Assembly: GCF_002741985.1 (NCBI RefSeq)
Contig: NZ_APHW01000020.1
Location: forward strand, 1 to 64,000
Origin: Vibrio rotiferianus CAIM 577 = LMG 21460
Lineage (GTDB): Bacteria > Pseudomonadota > Gammaproteobacteria > Enterobacterales > Vibrionaceae
DNA: 64,000 nt
Direction: 5' to 3'
The notes beneath the pieces were generated by a model, which saw only the letters and a program-made list of their open reading frames with translations, made no database searches and was not told where the DNA came from. Made by a program: the position numbers and the translations under genes. Of the stretch, positions 55,244 to 64,000 are shown in pieces. Within the stretch, counting starts at the first letter, position 1. Each line of letters opens with the position of its first letter.

Positions 55244-55954
55244 TTATGCGCTAAGCAGGAATAGACCTTGAAGGCTGGTCATTGAAGCAAGAGCAAGTAA
55301 CAATGCCGCTGCAACCTGAACTTTGTTTGGTGTTTTATGAGTAAAGATATGCCAACACCAAACCACGATCGCCATAATCAGCATCGCCAATGACGCCAAG
55401 ATATGTTGAGTAACAGAGTTAAGCGTCACTTCATCTAATTGATAGGCAGAGAACAGGCTCATCACAACCAACAGCATACCTGATACCACGCCTGTCACTG
55501 GAAGAATGCGATGGAAAGCTTGCAAACGACTACGCGCTATTACAAGTAGAAGCTGAGCAAATACTGCCCCTAAGAAGAAAACCATCAGAGCCATAGAAGC
55601 GGAAGCAGCCCAGTGCGGTTGTTCTATCACTTGAATGCTCACATAAGCAAACGCCAAACCGTTCGCAAGATGCAGCGCCCATAAAGGACCTTTTTCACGT
55701 GTTTTTTTGGTTTGAACTTGTGAGTAAAAATAGAAGATAGCGAACACAATCATGAATGCTTCAATACGAAGCGATGCTACTGCTAACCAAAGAATGCCAA
55801 TTGATGGCAACATCTTGTGCAGACGACCACGTTGACCCGGACAGATATCGCCCTTAATCAAAAGCAAGGTCAACAGCGCTTGGGCGCCAAATAGCATAGG
55901 AGGAAAAGTTAACAGCAGTTGTTGAATCATGTTGAATGCAAACTCAAAAGTCAT
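55244..55954 (-). CDS. Uncharacterised polytopic membrane protein
   Basis: A 236-aa protein with about seven hydrophobic segments: residues about 12-33, 48-62, 64-79, 92-108, 115-138, 150-168 and 180-202, with a final hydrophobic stretch at the C-terminus. No catalytic motif recognised. A short basic loop (KTKKTREKG type) follows the third helix, suggesting a cytoplasmic face. Weak ribosome site. Neighbours (DUF4250, cyclic-di-GMP gene) do not suggest a role. Confidence 0.75.
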   Translation of the reverse strand: MTFEFAFNMIQQLLLTFPPMLFGAQALLTLLLIKGDICPGQRGRLHKMLPSIGILWLAVASLRIEAFMIVFAIFYFYSQVQTKKTREKGPLWALHLANGLAFAYVSIQVIEQPHWAASASMALMVFFLGAVFAQLLLVIARSRLQAFHRILPVTGVVSGMLLVVMSLFSAYQLDEVTLNSVTQHILASLAMLIMAIVVWCWHIFTHKTPNKVQVAAALLLALASMTSLQGLFLLSA

Positions 55955-56025
55955 TTTGGGGTGGCGATAATAGCAAATAGCCTTTGTTCAGACTACTGCT
56001 TCGCCACCCTTCGAGTAATGGTTTG

Positions 56026-58484
56026 CTAACTATTTGCTAAGTAATGTAAGACGTCAGCTTGTGTAATAACACCTCGATAGTGATGCTTCTCGTCACATAC
56101 CACCCACGGAAAGGCAATGTCTGCTTGCAGCAACTCTGGAATATTTTTGAGTTGTGTACTTGCTTCTACACTCTGGAATTTGGTACTCATCACTTGATTG
56201 ACAGGTTTCTTCCAAACTCTAGCTTCTCTCTCTGTTTCTAAATCGGTTCCCATAGAGGGCGTCAAGTGCAAACTTATGTGCTCTCTTAATACCACTCCTA
56301 CACATTGCTTCTCGTCCACAACCACGAGTGGAGAGTCAGGGTTCAAGTTCATAAACTCTACCGCAAGAGACAACGGATCACCCGGGTCAAGGTGGTGAAC
56401 GTTTGAATGACACAGCGAAAGCAATGTTGCATTTGGGTTTGGCTTTGATTGCACATCCTCAAACAGATGCTCATAACTGATAGCTTTATCGTACGCCAAC
56501 AAAGGTAATGCCTCTGAGAACACAAAACCTTGCATATAGTCCACGCCAATTCTGGATAATGCCCTCAGCTCACTCACGGTTTCAACACCTTCAGCTATCA
56601 CTTTTACATTCAGGTTATGAGCGAGTTGAGTGATCATTTTGACAATATTGTATTTGGTACTACCTTCCGTTAGGTTCTGAACAAATTTTCTATCAATTTT
56701 AAGGACATCAAATTGACCATCCTCTAAGTATGAAAAAGAAGAATAACCCGTCCCGAAATCGTCAATAGCAATACTGATACCGTGCTGACGTATTTGCTCC
56801 AAAGCCAGCTTATGCTCAACATCTTGTTCAAAGTATGCGGTTTCGGTCAACTCCACTGTTACCACTCTAGGATCAACCTTACTAGATTGGATAATTTCAA
56901 AGGAATTTTGTATTACCTGGAGAGAATCCAACCGCGTATTCAACGAACGATTAATCGTTAAGCCTACGTCCTCGCCGTAAACATGCTGCAAGTGTGGAAA
57001 CTTCTCAATGGCTATTTGACACACAAGATCATCAAGTGCAGAGACCAGCTCTAAATCCTCAATGATGGCGATCACCTCTTGAGTACTGCATTGCTGAGTC
57101 TGTAAATGAAAGCGAGCAAGCGCCTCAAACTTAGCCACTCGACCAGTTCTTGCCTCTATGATTGGTTGGAAATAAACATCAACTTCCCTACTGGCAATTT
57201 TCTCTCTCAAGACACTTTCTAATTGCAGTCGTTTTACCAACTCTGTGTGCAAATCACTATTGTAAAAATTGAAGTAATTCTCAATCCCAGATTTAGCAGA
57301 AACCATTGCTTGTGCAGCTTGCACAATCGCTTTGGTTGGGCTGTCTGTATCATATCCGATGACCGAAACACCAGTACGACCTGCGACAACGGAATCGTGC
57401 ATTTCAGAACCCACTTCCGCCCTTAGTTCAGCGAAGAATCCTCGAATTGCAATTTGTATCAATCGTAAAGGGCTAAGCCATCGACATTTAGGTGTTTGTA
57501 TACAAATAGAAAAGACATTTTTAGTAAGCTGACTCGCTAGACTGACATGTTTACTACGCATTAAGAAATCAGATAGACCCAGTTGCTCTTCAACCATAAA
57601 TTGAGAGCTAAAGTTAGGTGCGATAGTCATAACAATCTTAATATCGTTCTTTATATCGTCAGTGCACAAAGCGGTGAGTTTCTTCTCAAACTCATTTTTA
57701 TTTGGTAGATAACTGATCCAATGGGAGTTGGTTTCTTTAGCATTTGTAAGCCTGAATAAAGCAGCGGATATATCTGTTGAAAAGCCAATATAGAGAACGC
57801 GTTCATTCGATAAAGCAAGTTTATAGAGACAAAGATGGTGAGCCTGATCGCCACCGGAAGCATTCAGGCTGAGCAAATTACCACTCCAGACCCCTTCTGT
57901 TTCCACCTCTCGCCAAATATTCTCGTAAAACTCTTTGCTGTGTAACTCTGAACTGAAGATTTGAGTTTTTAAGCCAACAATATCAAGGTTTTGGTAACCC
58001 ATCTGATTTTCAAATGCGGAATTACACCCCAGTATTCTGGTCTCGGAGTCAGCAACCAAAACACCCACGTTTGGTAAATTGAAAAGCGTCTCTAAAATTT
58101 TGGCTTGCTCTTGTTGCCCTTTGACTTTGATTTGAGGAATCAATGACCCCTGAATATAAGCGCTATTTATCTTTTCGAACCGACATTCAATATGAACAAA
58201 AACATCAGGCTGGGGGGGGTAATACAGCACGAAAAAAACTCTTCCCCACCTAATGCTTTCACTCTACTAAACCGAATTGACGCCTCTTCTTTTTGTTCTG
58301 GCGACATGTAATCGAACAACTGTTCAAAACAGGTCAACGGCACCATTATTTCGCAACTTTTCATTAAGGCTTGCTGATCACACTCAAATACTTGCGTATC
58401 GATATTCAACGACCAGTTTATGACCTTTGTTTCACTTTTTAGTGTGGGCTCAGATTGCGACACCGCGTTAAGTAGTTCTGTCAT
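56026..58484 (-). pseudogene. PAS-EAL-CBS signalling protein, frameshifted near the N-terminus
   Basis: Predicted cyclic-di-GMP phosphodiesterase. The 5' part reads from ATG 58484 (GAGG upstream) through VKALGGEEFFSCCITPP, then loses frame at an 8-base C run (plus-strand G 58211-58218). The rest continues in another frame from PDVFVHIECRFEKIN to the stop at 56026. One extra C would join them into a single 819-aa protein. Domains: N-terminal sensory segment, PAS (LPNVGVLVADSETRILGCNSAF), degenerate GGDEF without the GGDEF motif, EAL with FEALARF, ELTE, DDFGTGYSSF, KIDRKFV and AEGVET all intact, and C-terminal CBS pair (GVITQADVLHYL). The frameshift may be real, phase-variable or a base-call error. 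Confidence 0.8.
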
Positions 58485-58766
58485 CACTTAACCTCACTTA
58501 TTCCCTAGCACAGACTATGCGTCAATTTGAGTATAGACAAACTCCATAACATGAACACCATAGCTTTTGGCTAAAGTTTGAGTTCGATCAACACCTTTAA
58601 CCCTATATGAAATAAGGACAAAATTGCTGAACCGCTCACTTAAGAACCAACTTGCTCAATTCTCTATTGGCAATACGATTAGAACTAAGAGAGATATGTC
58701 ACTTGCCTGTAGATACCTGATCACCAAATCGCTATAATTCGCGCTCCCTGGAACAGAGAGCAAAAT

Positions 58767-61130
58767 ATGACCAACGACATTACTCCTATTCATGAGTACA
58801 AAAAATACTGGGCTGAGTGTTTTGGTACGGCACCTTTCTTGCCGACCAGCCGCAAAGAAATGGACGCCCTAGGATGGGATAGTTGTGACATTATCATTGT
58901 CACGGGTGACGCGTACGTGGACCACCCGAGCTTTGGTATGGCGATCATTGGTCGTCTTCTGGAAGCACAAGGCTTCCGTGTTGGTATCATTGCTCAACCA
59001 GAATGGAACAACAAAGATGCTTTCATGCAGCTTGGTAAGCCAAATCTGTTCTTCGGGATCACCGCGGGTAACATGGACTCGATGATCAACCGTTACACGG
59101 CGGATAAAAAGCTTCGTCACGATGATGCGTACACGCCAAACAACGAAGGCGGTAAACGTCCTGATCGTGCAACCTTGGTGTATTCACAGCGTTGTCGTGA
59201 AGCCTATAAAGGCACACCTATCGTTCTTGGTGGTATCGAAGCAAGTTTGCGTCGTGTGGCTCACTACGATTACTGGTCTGATAAAGTTCGCCGCTCTGTT
59301 CTGTTCGATGCAAAAGCGGACATCCTTCTTTTTGGTAACGCAGAACGTGCCCTAGTGGAAGTCGCGCACCGTCTTGCCGATGGCGAAGACATTTCGACCA
59401 TGACCAACATTCGCGGTACTGCGGTAAACCTTGCGGCTGAGCCAGAAGGCTACACCATTATCGATTCTTCTCGTATTGAGAAACCTCGTAAAGAAGCGTT
59501 CGTACCTAAGAACCCTTACGAAGTGGAAACTCAGTGCGATACCAAAAAAGATGAGCCCGTCGCACAGCCGATCACGATTCGTCCATCGCGTCACGATGCA
59601 GCAACGACCGCTGTCCGCCTGCCTCATTTTGAAAAACTCAACAACGACCGTATTCTTTATGCGCACGCGAGCCGTGTGATGCACTTGGAAACCAACCCAT
59701 ACTCTGGCCGCGCACTGATTCAGCGTCATGGTGACCGTGAGCTTTGGGTAAACCAAGCTCCGATCCCGCTAAGCACAGAAGAGATGGACTACGTGTTCGG
59801 CCTATCGTACGCACGTGTTCCCCACCCAATGTACGGCAAAGCAAAAATTCCTGCTTACGACATGATTAAGACCTCGGTTAACATCATGCGTGGCTGTTTT
59901 GGTGGCTGTTCTTTCTGTTCGATTACCGAGCACGAAGGCCGCATCATTCAAAACCGCTCACAAGACTCAATCATCAATGAGCTGGAAGAGATCCGCGACA
60001 AAGTACCGGGCTTTACCGGTACAATCTCTGACTTGGGTGGCCCTACAGCAAACATGTACCGTCTTGGCTGTAGCGATCCAAAAGCAGAAGCAAACTGTCG
60101 TCGCCCTTCTTGTGTGTTCCCAGGTATCTGTAACAAACTAAACACGGACCACAAACACACCATCGATCTTTACCGTGCCGCGCGTAAAGTGGAAGGCGTG
60201 AAGAAAGTCATGATCGCATCAGGCGTACGTTACGACCTAGCGATTGAATCACCAGAGTACGTGAAAGAGCTTGTAACTCACCACGTAGGCGGTTACCTGA
60301 AGATTGCTCCAGAGCATACCGAGAAAGGTCCACTGGATCTGATGATGAAACCGGGCATGGGCACTTACGACCGCTTTAAAGAGATGTTTGAGAAGTACAG
60401 CGCGGAAGCGGGTAAGAAGCAATACCTGATCCCTTACTTCATCTCAGCACACCCAGGTACCGAAGACGAAGACATGCTGAACTTGGCGCTGTGGTTGAAG
60501 AAAAACAACTTCGAGTGTGACCAAGTACAGAACTTCTACCCATCGCCGATGTGTAACGCAACGTCAATGTACTACTCAGAGACAAACCCTCTGAAACGCG
60601 TGAAGTACAAACAACGTGAAGATGTGCCAGTAGCAAAAGGTGAACGTCAACGTCGTCTACATAAAGCGCTACTTCGCTACCACGATCCAGATAACTGGCC
60701 AATGATCCGTGAAGCGTTGATCAACATGGGCAAGAAGCACCTGATTGGTGATAAGCCGAACTGTCTGGTTCCAGCAGAAGACATTGATGCGCAAACTCCA
60801 GCACAGCGTCGTAAGTCTGGTCGTCACGGTGCAAACCGTTTTGCGACCAAACACACCAAGAACCAACCGGGCTTCGGTGGTCACTTGAATAAACGCTCTG
60901 AAGGTGGTTCGCGTGATGGCAAGCCATCTGGCAACCGCAACGGTTCAAGTAAAGCGCAAGGTGGTCAAAACGGCCAAGGTCGTGGCAACCAAAACGGTCA
61001 GCGTCCTAATACGGGATCACGTCCTGGTAGCAACAACCAAAACCGTTCAAACGGTGCGGGCTCACAAGGTCAAGGTCGTCCTCAAGGACAAGGCAAACCG
61101 GCTGGTCAACGCAAACCGAAACGCCGTTAA
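58767..61130 (+). CDS. ygiQ: YgiQ-family radical SAM protein
   Basis: A 787-aa protein with an N-terminal B12-binding-like domain ([36 protein letters not shown] region) and a radical SAM core whose cluster motif CFGGCSFC (CxxxCxxC) lies near residue 380 after IMRG. The last 100 residues are a low-complexity Gly/Gln/Asn/Arg tail ([12 protein letters not shown] type), possibly RNA-binding. The substrate of YgiQ proteins is unknown. Monocistronic, with a long terminator. Confidence 0.93.
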   Translation: MTNDITPIHEYKKYWAECFGTAPFLPTSRKEMDALGWDSCDIIIVTGDAYVDHPSFGMAIIGRLLEAQGFRVGIIAQPEWNNKDAFMQLGKPNLFFGITAGNMDSMINRYTADKKLRHDDAYTPNNEGGKRPDRATLVYSQRCREAYKGTPIVLGGIEASLRRVAHYDYWSDKVRRSVLFDAKADILLFGNAERALVEVAHRLADGEDISTMTNIRGTAVNLAAEPEGYTIIDSSRIEKPRKEAFVPKNPYEVETQCDTKKDEPVAQPITIRPSRHDAATTAVRLPHFEKLNNDRILYAHASRVMHLETNPYSGRALIQRHGDRELWVNQAPIPLSTEEMDYVFGLSYARVPHPMYGKAKIPAYDMIKTSVNIMRGCFGGCSFCSITEHEGRIIQNRSQDSIINELEEIRDKVPGFTGTISDLGGPTANMYRLGCSDPKAEANCRRPSCVFPGICNKLNTDHKHTIDLYRAARKVEGVKKVMIASGVRYDLAIESPEYVKELVTHHVGGYLKIAPEHTEKGPLDLMMKPGMGTYDRFKEMFEKYSAEAGKKQYLIPYFISAHPGTEDEDMLNLALWLKKNNFECDQVQNFYPSPMCNATSMYYSETNPLKRVKYKQREDVPVAKGERQRRLHKALLRYHDPDNWPMIREALINMGKKHLIGDKPNCLVPAEDIDAQTPAQRRKSGRHGANRFATKHTKNQPGFGGHLNKRSEGGSRDGKPSGNRNGSSKAQGGQNGQGRGNQNGQRPNTGSRPGSNNQNRSNGAGSQGQGRPQGQGKPAGQRKPKRR

Positions 61131-61151
61131 TTCAATATGACTTGAATACTA

Positions 61152-61189
61152 AAAAGGGCTCCAGAGATAACTCTGGAGCCCTTTTGTTT
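61152..61189. terminator. Terminator between ygiQ and the CoA-disulfide reductase gene
   Basis: 15-bp perfect stem AAAAGGGCTCCAGAG / CTCTGGAGCCCTTTT with ATAA loop; usable from both convergent genes. Confidence 0.92.
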
Positions 61190-61214
61190 TGTTTTAATTA
61201 CGCGGATAGCTAAC

Positions 61215-62537
61215 TTATTTCGCTACGTTACCTGCAACGTTTAGTGCATCCCAAGTACGTGCGAATGGTGGTGCGTAGCAGAAGTCCATGTAACCTAGTT
61301 GCTGTGTGGTCATCTTCGCAGTGATAGCAACAGCGAGTGCGTTGATTCGGCCCACTGCGCCCTTCTTGCCAACGATTTCGCCACCAAGCAGCACATTAGT
61401 TTCTGGGTGGTAAACCAGCTTCACTTTAATGTCTTCTTGGCCTGGGTAGTAGTCGGTTTGGTTCTTATCTGAAATGGTTGAAACCTTCACTTCCAAACCA
61501 TGTTCTTTAGCTAGAAGTTCTGATACGCCTGTACATGCCAGTTCGTAGTCCAGCACTTTTAAACAAGACGAGCCCAAGAAGCCACTCATGTAAGTGTCTT
61601 TGCCTGCAAGTTTGTCGGCCATCATGCGCGCTTGCTTATTCGCTGTGGTTGCCAGTGGAACATACACTGATTTGCCTAGCGCCATATGGTGAACCACGGC
61701 ACAGTCGCCAACAGCGTAAATGTGCGCATCTTCTGTTGCGCCAAACTCATCGACTAGCAATGCGCCGTTCGCGGCTTTTGGTAACTCCAACGCTTCTGTG
61801 TTTGGTTTGAAGCCAAGTGACATGATCACAACGTCTGCTTCAACATTGCCGTTGTCGGTTTCTACGATGTAACCGCCCTGCTCTGCGTCGCGAATGGCTG
61901 ATACGCTGCAACCGGTTTTAAGCTCAGCGCCAGATTCACGAATCGCGCCTTCTACCACTTCAATCATCTCAGGGCTGAACTGACGACTCATCACGTGTTG
62001 TTCACGCTCAATGATGGTGACGTGCTTACCCAGTAAGTGTGCGGCATCGAACACTTCAAGGCCGATAAAGCCGCCGCCAATCACACAAACGCGTTGTTTG
62101 TTGCTGTCCTTAAGCGCTTCTTTTACTGCCAAGCCATCTTCCATGCTGGTTAGCGTGTATACGTGCTCTGGGTTGAACTCACCGAAAGATGGCACGATTG
62201 GACGTGCGCCCGTGGCAATCACCAACATATCGTAATCGATGGTGCTTTCTTCCTCTTGGTGACGAACTTTAATCTGCTTTTCTGTGCGGTCTAGTGCCAC
62301 CATTTCGGTTTCAATACGCACGTCCAAGCCAGATTTAATCGCTTGCTCTGGCGTACGAGAAATCATGCGCTCAGTGTCATCAAACATGCCACCAGCAAAA
62401 TAAGGTAAACCACACGCACCGAACGAGATGTAATCGCGCTTATCCAGCACAATCACTTCATCTGATGGCTGATTACGTTTGTATTTCGCTGCGAAACTCA
62501 TACCTGCAGCGCTACCGCCTACGACAACAACTTTCAT
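61215..62537 (-). CDS. cdr: CoA-disulfide reductase-like FAD oxidoreductase
   Basis: Single-cysteine flavoprotein disulfide reductase. N-terminal FAD Rossmann motif VVVGGSAAGMS (residues 3-13). The redox-active Cys is in SFGACGLPYF (about Cys43), as in CoA-disulfide reductase and NADH oxidase-like enzymes. The second nucleotide motif VCVIGGGFIGLEV binds NAD(P)H. The FAD motif IYAVGDCAVV follows. 440 aa, no rhodanese domain. The enzyme would keep CoA or another small thiol reduced, which suits its position next to a cystine transporter. Polysulfide reduction is an alternative role. Confidence 0.85.
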   Translation of the reverse strand: MKVVVVGGSAAGMSFAAKYKRNQPSDEVIVLDKRDYISFGACGLPYFAGGMFDDTERMISRTPEQAIKSGLDVRIETEMVALDRTEKQIKVRHQEEESTIDYDMLVIATGARPIVPSFGEFNPEHVYTLTSMEDGLAVKEALKDSNKQRVCVIGGGFIGLEVFDAAHLLGKHVTIIEREQHVMSRQFSPEMIEVVEGAIRESGAELKTGCSVSAIRDAEQGGYIVETDNGNVEADVVIMSLGFKPNTEALELPKAANGALLVDEFGATEDAHIYAVGDCAVVHHMALGKSVYVPLATTANKQARMMADKLAGKDTYMSGFLGSSCLKVLDYELACTGVSELLAKEHGLEVKVSTISDKNQTDYYPGQEDIKVKLVYHPETNVLLGGEIVGKKGAVGRINALAVAITAKMTTQQLGYMDFCYAPPFARTWDALNVAGNVAK

Positions 62538-62568
62538 ATTTATTACCTAAATAACCTGAACTCAGGAA

Positions 62569-62597
62569 AAACGGAGAGCACCCGCGTTGGGTGCTCT
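62569..62597 (-). terminator. Terminator after the cystine transporter gene
   Basis: 9-bp stem AGAGCACCC / GGGTGCTCT with 5-nt loop, followed on the minus strand by CCGTTTTTCC. It separates the transporter from the downstream reductase gene. Confidence 0.72.
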
Positions 62598-62613
62598 TTA
62601 TTAAGTTTGGAAA

Positions 62614-64000
62614 TTACACTGCTGCTTCTTTTGTTACTGTTGCAGTAACGTCAGCATTGTATTGCTCAGTGTTTAGTGAGCCATTCTTCTTCGCGGTTAG
62701 TACACCTGACAACATTGAGCCAGAGATGTTAAGCGCGGTACGAGCCATGTCGATAAGTGCTTCGATAGAAACCAGAATCGCCACAACCGTAATATCTAGA
62801 CCCATGATAGTCAGCACCGCTACCGCCGCGAACGTTGCACCGCCACCAACACCTGCGATACCGAATGAAGCAATCGCGATTACAGCAATCAGTTGTACGA
62901 TGAAGCCTAGGTCTACTGGCATACCCATTACTTGAGCCGCCATGATAGCTAACATTGCTGGGTAGATACCCGCACAACCGTTCTGACCGATACTGGTACC
63001 GAATGTTGCTGACATGTTTGCTGTTTCTTCGTCCACACCTAGACGTTGAGTTTGAGTTTCAACGTTTAGTGGGATTGCCGCCATGCTTGAGCGAGAACCG
63101 AAGCCGAATACTAGCACTGGCCAGATTTTCTTCATGAACTTCGCAGGAGACAGACCGAACATAGACACCATCACGAAGTGGATTGCGAACATTACACCGA
63201 TTGCCACGTAGCTTGCTAGTAGGAAGCGACCCATTTCTGCTAGTGCGAACAAATCGTTTGTCATCATGAACGTGGTCATCAGAGCGAATACACCGTAAGG
63301 CGTCAGCTTAAGAATCTCACGTACCATTGAAAGAACTACTTCTTTCGCAGAGTTGATGAAATCAACGAAGTTTTGCACTTTCTCAGGCTTACGGTTTTTC
63401 ACTTGCAGGATACAGTAGCCAAGGAACATACCGAACAATACTGTCGATAGTGTCGATGTACGCTCAGAACCCGTTAGCATGTCGAAGATGTTGGTTGGAA
63501 TGATAGACAGCGCCATACCTGACAGACCGCTGCTCGCCATTGCATCTTGCGTCGCTACTAGTGCATCACCACGAGCTTCAATCGCACCGTTGGTACCAAT
63601 TGTGCTCACTAGCGCGTTTGCATCGATACCGAATAGGTAAATACTTGCGATGCCCACTGCCGCAGAGATAGCACAAGTGAAAAGTAGAATACCGATGATT
63701 TTTGGTGCGATACGCGAAAGTGCACCGCCACCCTCTACGTTCATGATCGAAGAGATCATCGCCACAAATACTAGTGGGATTACGATCATTTGTAGAAGCT
63801 TGATGTAGCCTTTACCGAACACAGAAATCAGTTCAGCAAAACCTGCCGTTGCCACGTTGCCAACACCGAATACGAGTTGAATCGCACCGCCGAATAACAG
63901 ACCAGCAGCAAGCGCACTCAGTACGCGGAAGTTAAAGCTTTTCTTTTGTTTTTTGAAGTTCGCAAGTAATGCGTAGAACCCAAAGAACAGGATGCTCAAT
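62614..64000 (-). CDS. L-cystine transporter TcyP-like (DAACS family), 5' end at window edge
   Basis: Sodium-dependent symporter of the TcyP/YdjN branch. The motif GFGSRSSMAAIPLNVETQ (HP1) and FGTSIGQNGCAGIYPAMLA are those of cystine importers rather than glutamate carriers. GIAGVGGGATFAAVAVL and ALIDMARTALNISGS match HP2/TM8. About 461 codons are in the window. The frame runs to the last base and no ATG start is seen (a TTG at 63999 is unlikely), so a few residues are missing. It precedes the CoA-disulfide reductase gene. Confidence 0.88.
   Translation of the reverse strand, partial: LSILFFGFYALLANFKKQKKSFNFRVLSALAAGLLFGGAIQLVFGVGNVATAGFAELISVFGKGYIKLLQMIVIPLVFVAMISSIMNVEGGGALSRIAPKIIGILLFTCAISAAVGIASIYLFGIDANALVSTIGTNGAIEARGDALVATQDAMASSGLSGMALSIIPTNIFDMLTGSERTSTLSTVLFGMFLGYCILQVKNRKPEKVQNFVDFINSAKEVVLSMVREILKLTPYGVFALMTTFMMTNDLFALAEMGRFLLASYVAIGVMFAIHFVMVSMFGLSPAKFMKKIWPVLVFGFGSRSSMAAIPLNVETQTQRLGVDEETANMSATFGTSIGQNGCAGIYPAMLAIMAAQVMGMPVDLGFIVQLIAVIAIASFGIAGVGGGATFAAVAVLTIMGLDITVVAILVSIEALIDMARTALNISGSMLSGVLTAKKNGSLNTEQYNADVTATVTKEAAV

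Noticed and set aside
1..64000. CRISPR array, integron cassette array, prophage or toxin-antitoxin pair
   Set aside because: No regularly spaced direct repeats, no integrase, transposase or phage structural genes, and no adjacent small toxin-antitoxin pair seen on either strand.

Overview
The window is a stretch of Gammaproteobacterial chromosome, almost certainly from a Vibrio of the Harveyi/Parahaemolyticus group. The strongest markers are a luxM-luxN acyl-homoserine-lactone quorum-sensing pair, the three-gene norspermidine pathway (fused diaminobutyrate aminotransferase/decarboxylase, carboxynorspermidine synthase, NspC), an AspS-type pilotin gene beside metE, and a trp operon with a long multi-Trp leader peptide. 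Species cannot be fixed from the sequence alone. Most of the window is ordinary core genome. I see no prophage, integron, CRISPR array or intact insertion sequence.

Layout. 1-3.7 kb: nrf nitrite-ammonification genes (nrfB partial, divergent nrfA, then nrfG on the minus strand with a lipoprotein gene between). 3.8-7.5 kb: gyrA and divergent ubiG. 7.5-11.8 kb: nrdA-nrdB-yfaE, class Ia ribonucleotide reductase with its ferredoxin. 11.8-15 kb: a frameshifted CinA-like yfaY, a DUF3943 protein and a GcvR-like double-ACT regulator. 15-20.5 kb: norspermidine operon carrying a MITE-like inverted-repeat element and an internal terminator. 21.2-21.7 kb: tRNA array Gly-Leu-Gly-Cys. 22-25.1 kb: uvrY-uvrC-pgsA. 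25.6-30.5 kb: DUF3015 and DUF4105 envelope proteins and polB. 30.5-33.5 kb: nucleotidyltransferase, efpL (yeiP), a DNA-mimic gene, rluB. 33.8-34.6 kb: a small orphan RTX-like protein. 34.6-43.4 kb: yciO and rnm divergent from trpL-E-G-D-CF-B-A. 43.6-44.9 kb: dicarboxylate/amino-acid symporter. 45.2-49.3 kb: luxM-luxN and a small GemA/gp16-like gene. 49.4-51.3 kb: yciB-yciA-yciI-aspS. 51.4-54.8 kb: metE and divergent metR. 54.9-58.5 kb: DUF4250, a membrane protein, and a frameshifted PAS-EAL-CBS signalling gene. 58.8-64 kb: YgiQ radical SAM protein, CoA-disulfide reductase and a TcyP-type cystine transporter running off the end.

Regulation is unusually readable. Visible sites include a NarP/FNR pair before nrfA, a Fur-like box before nrfB, a TrpR operator over the trp -10 with a leader-peptide attenuator, tandem MetJ boxes between metE and metR, a DnaA box before nrdA, a PurR-type box before the symporter, and a LuxR/OpaR/HapR-type operator before the RTX gene. 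The last links an orphan RTX protein to the quorum-sensing circuit whose synthase and receptor lie 11 kb away.

The most notable anomaly is that the only two 8-base G/C homopolymers I noticed each break a gene (yfaY and the PAS-EAL gene), and both would be restored by one extra base. Either this is systematic homopolymer under-calling or these are slippage-prone tracts.
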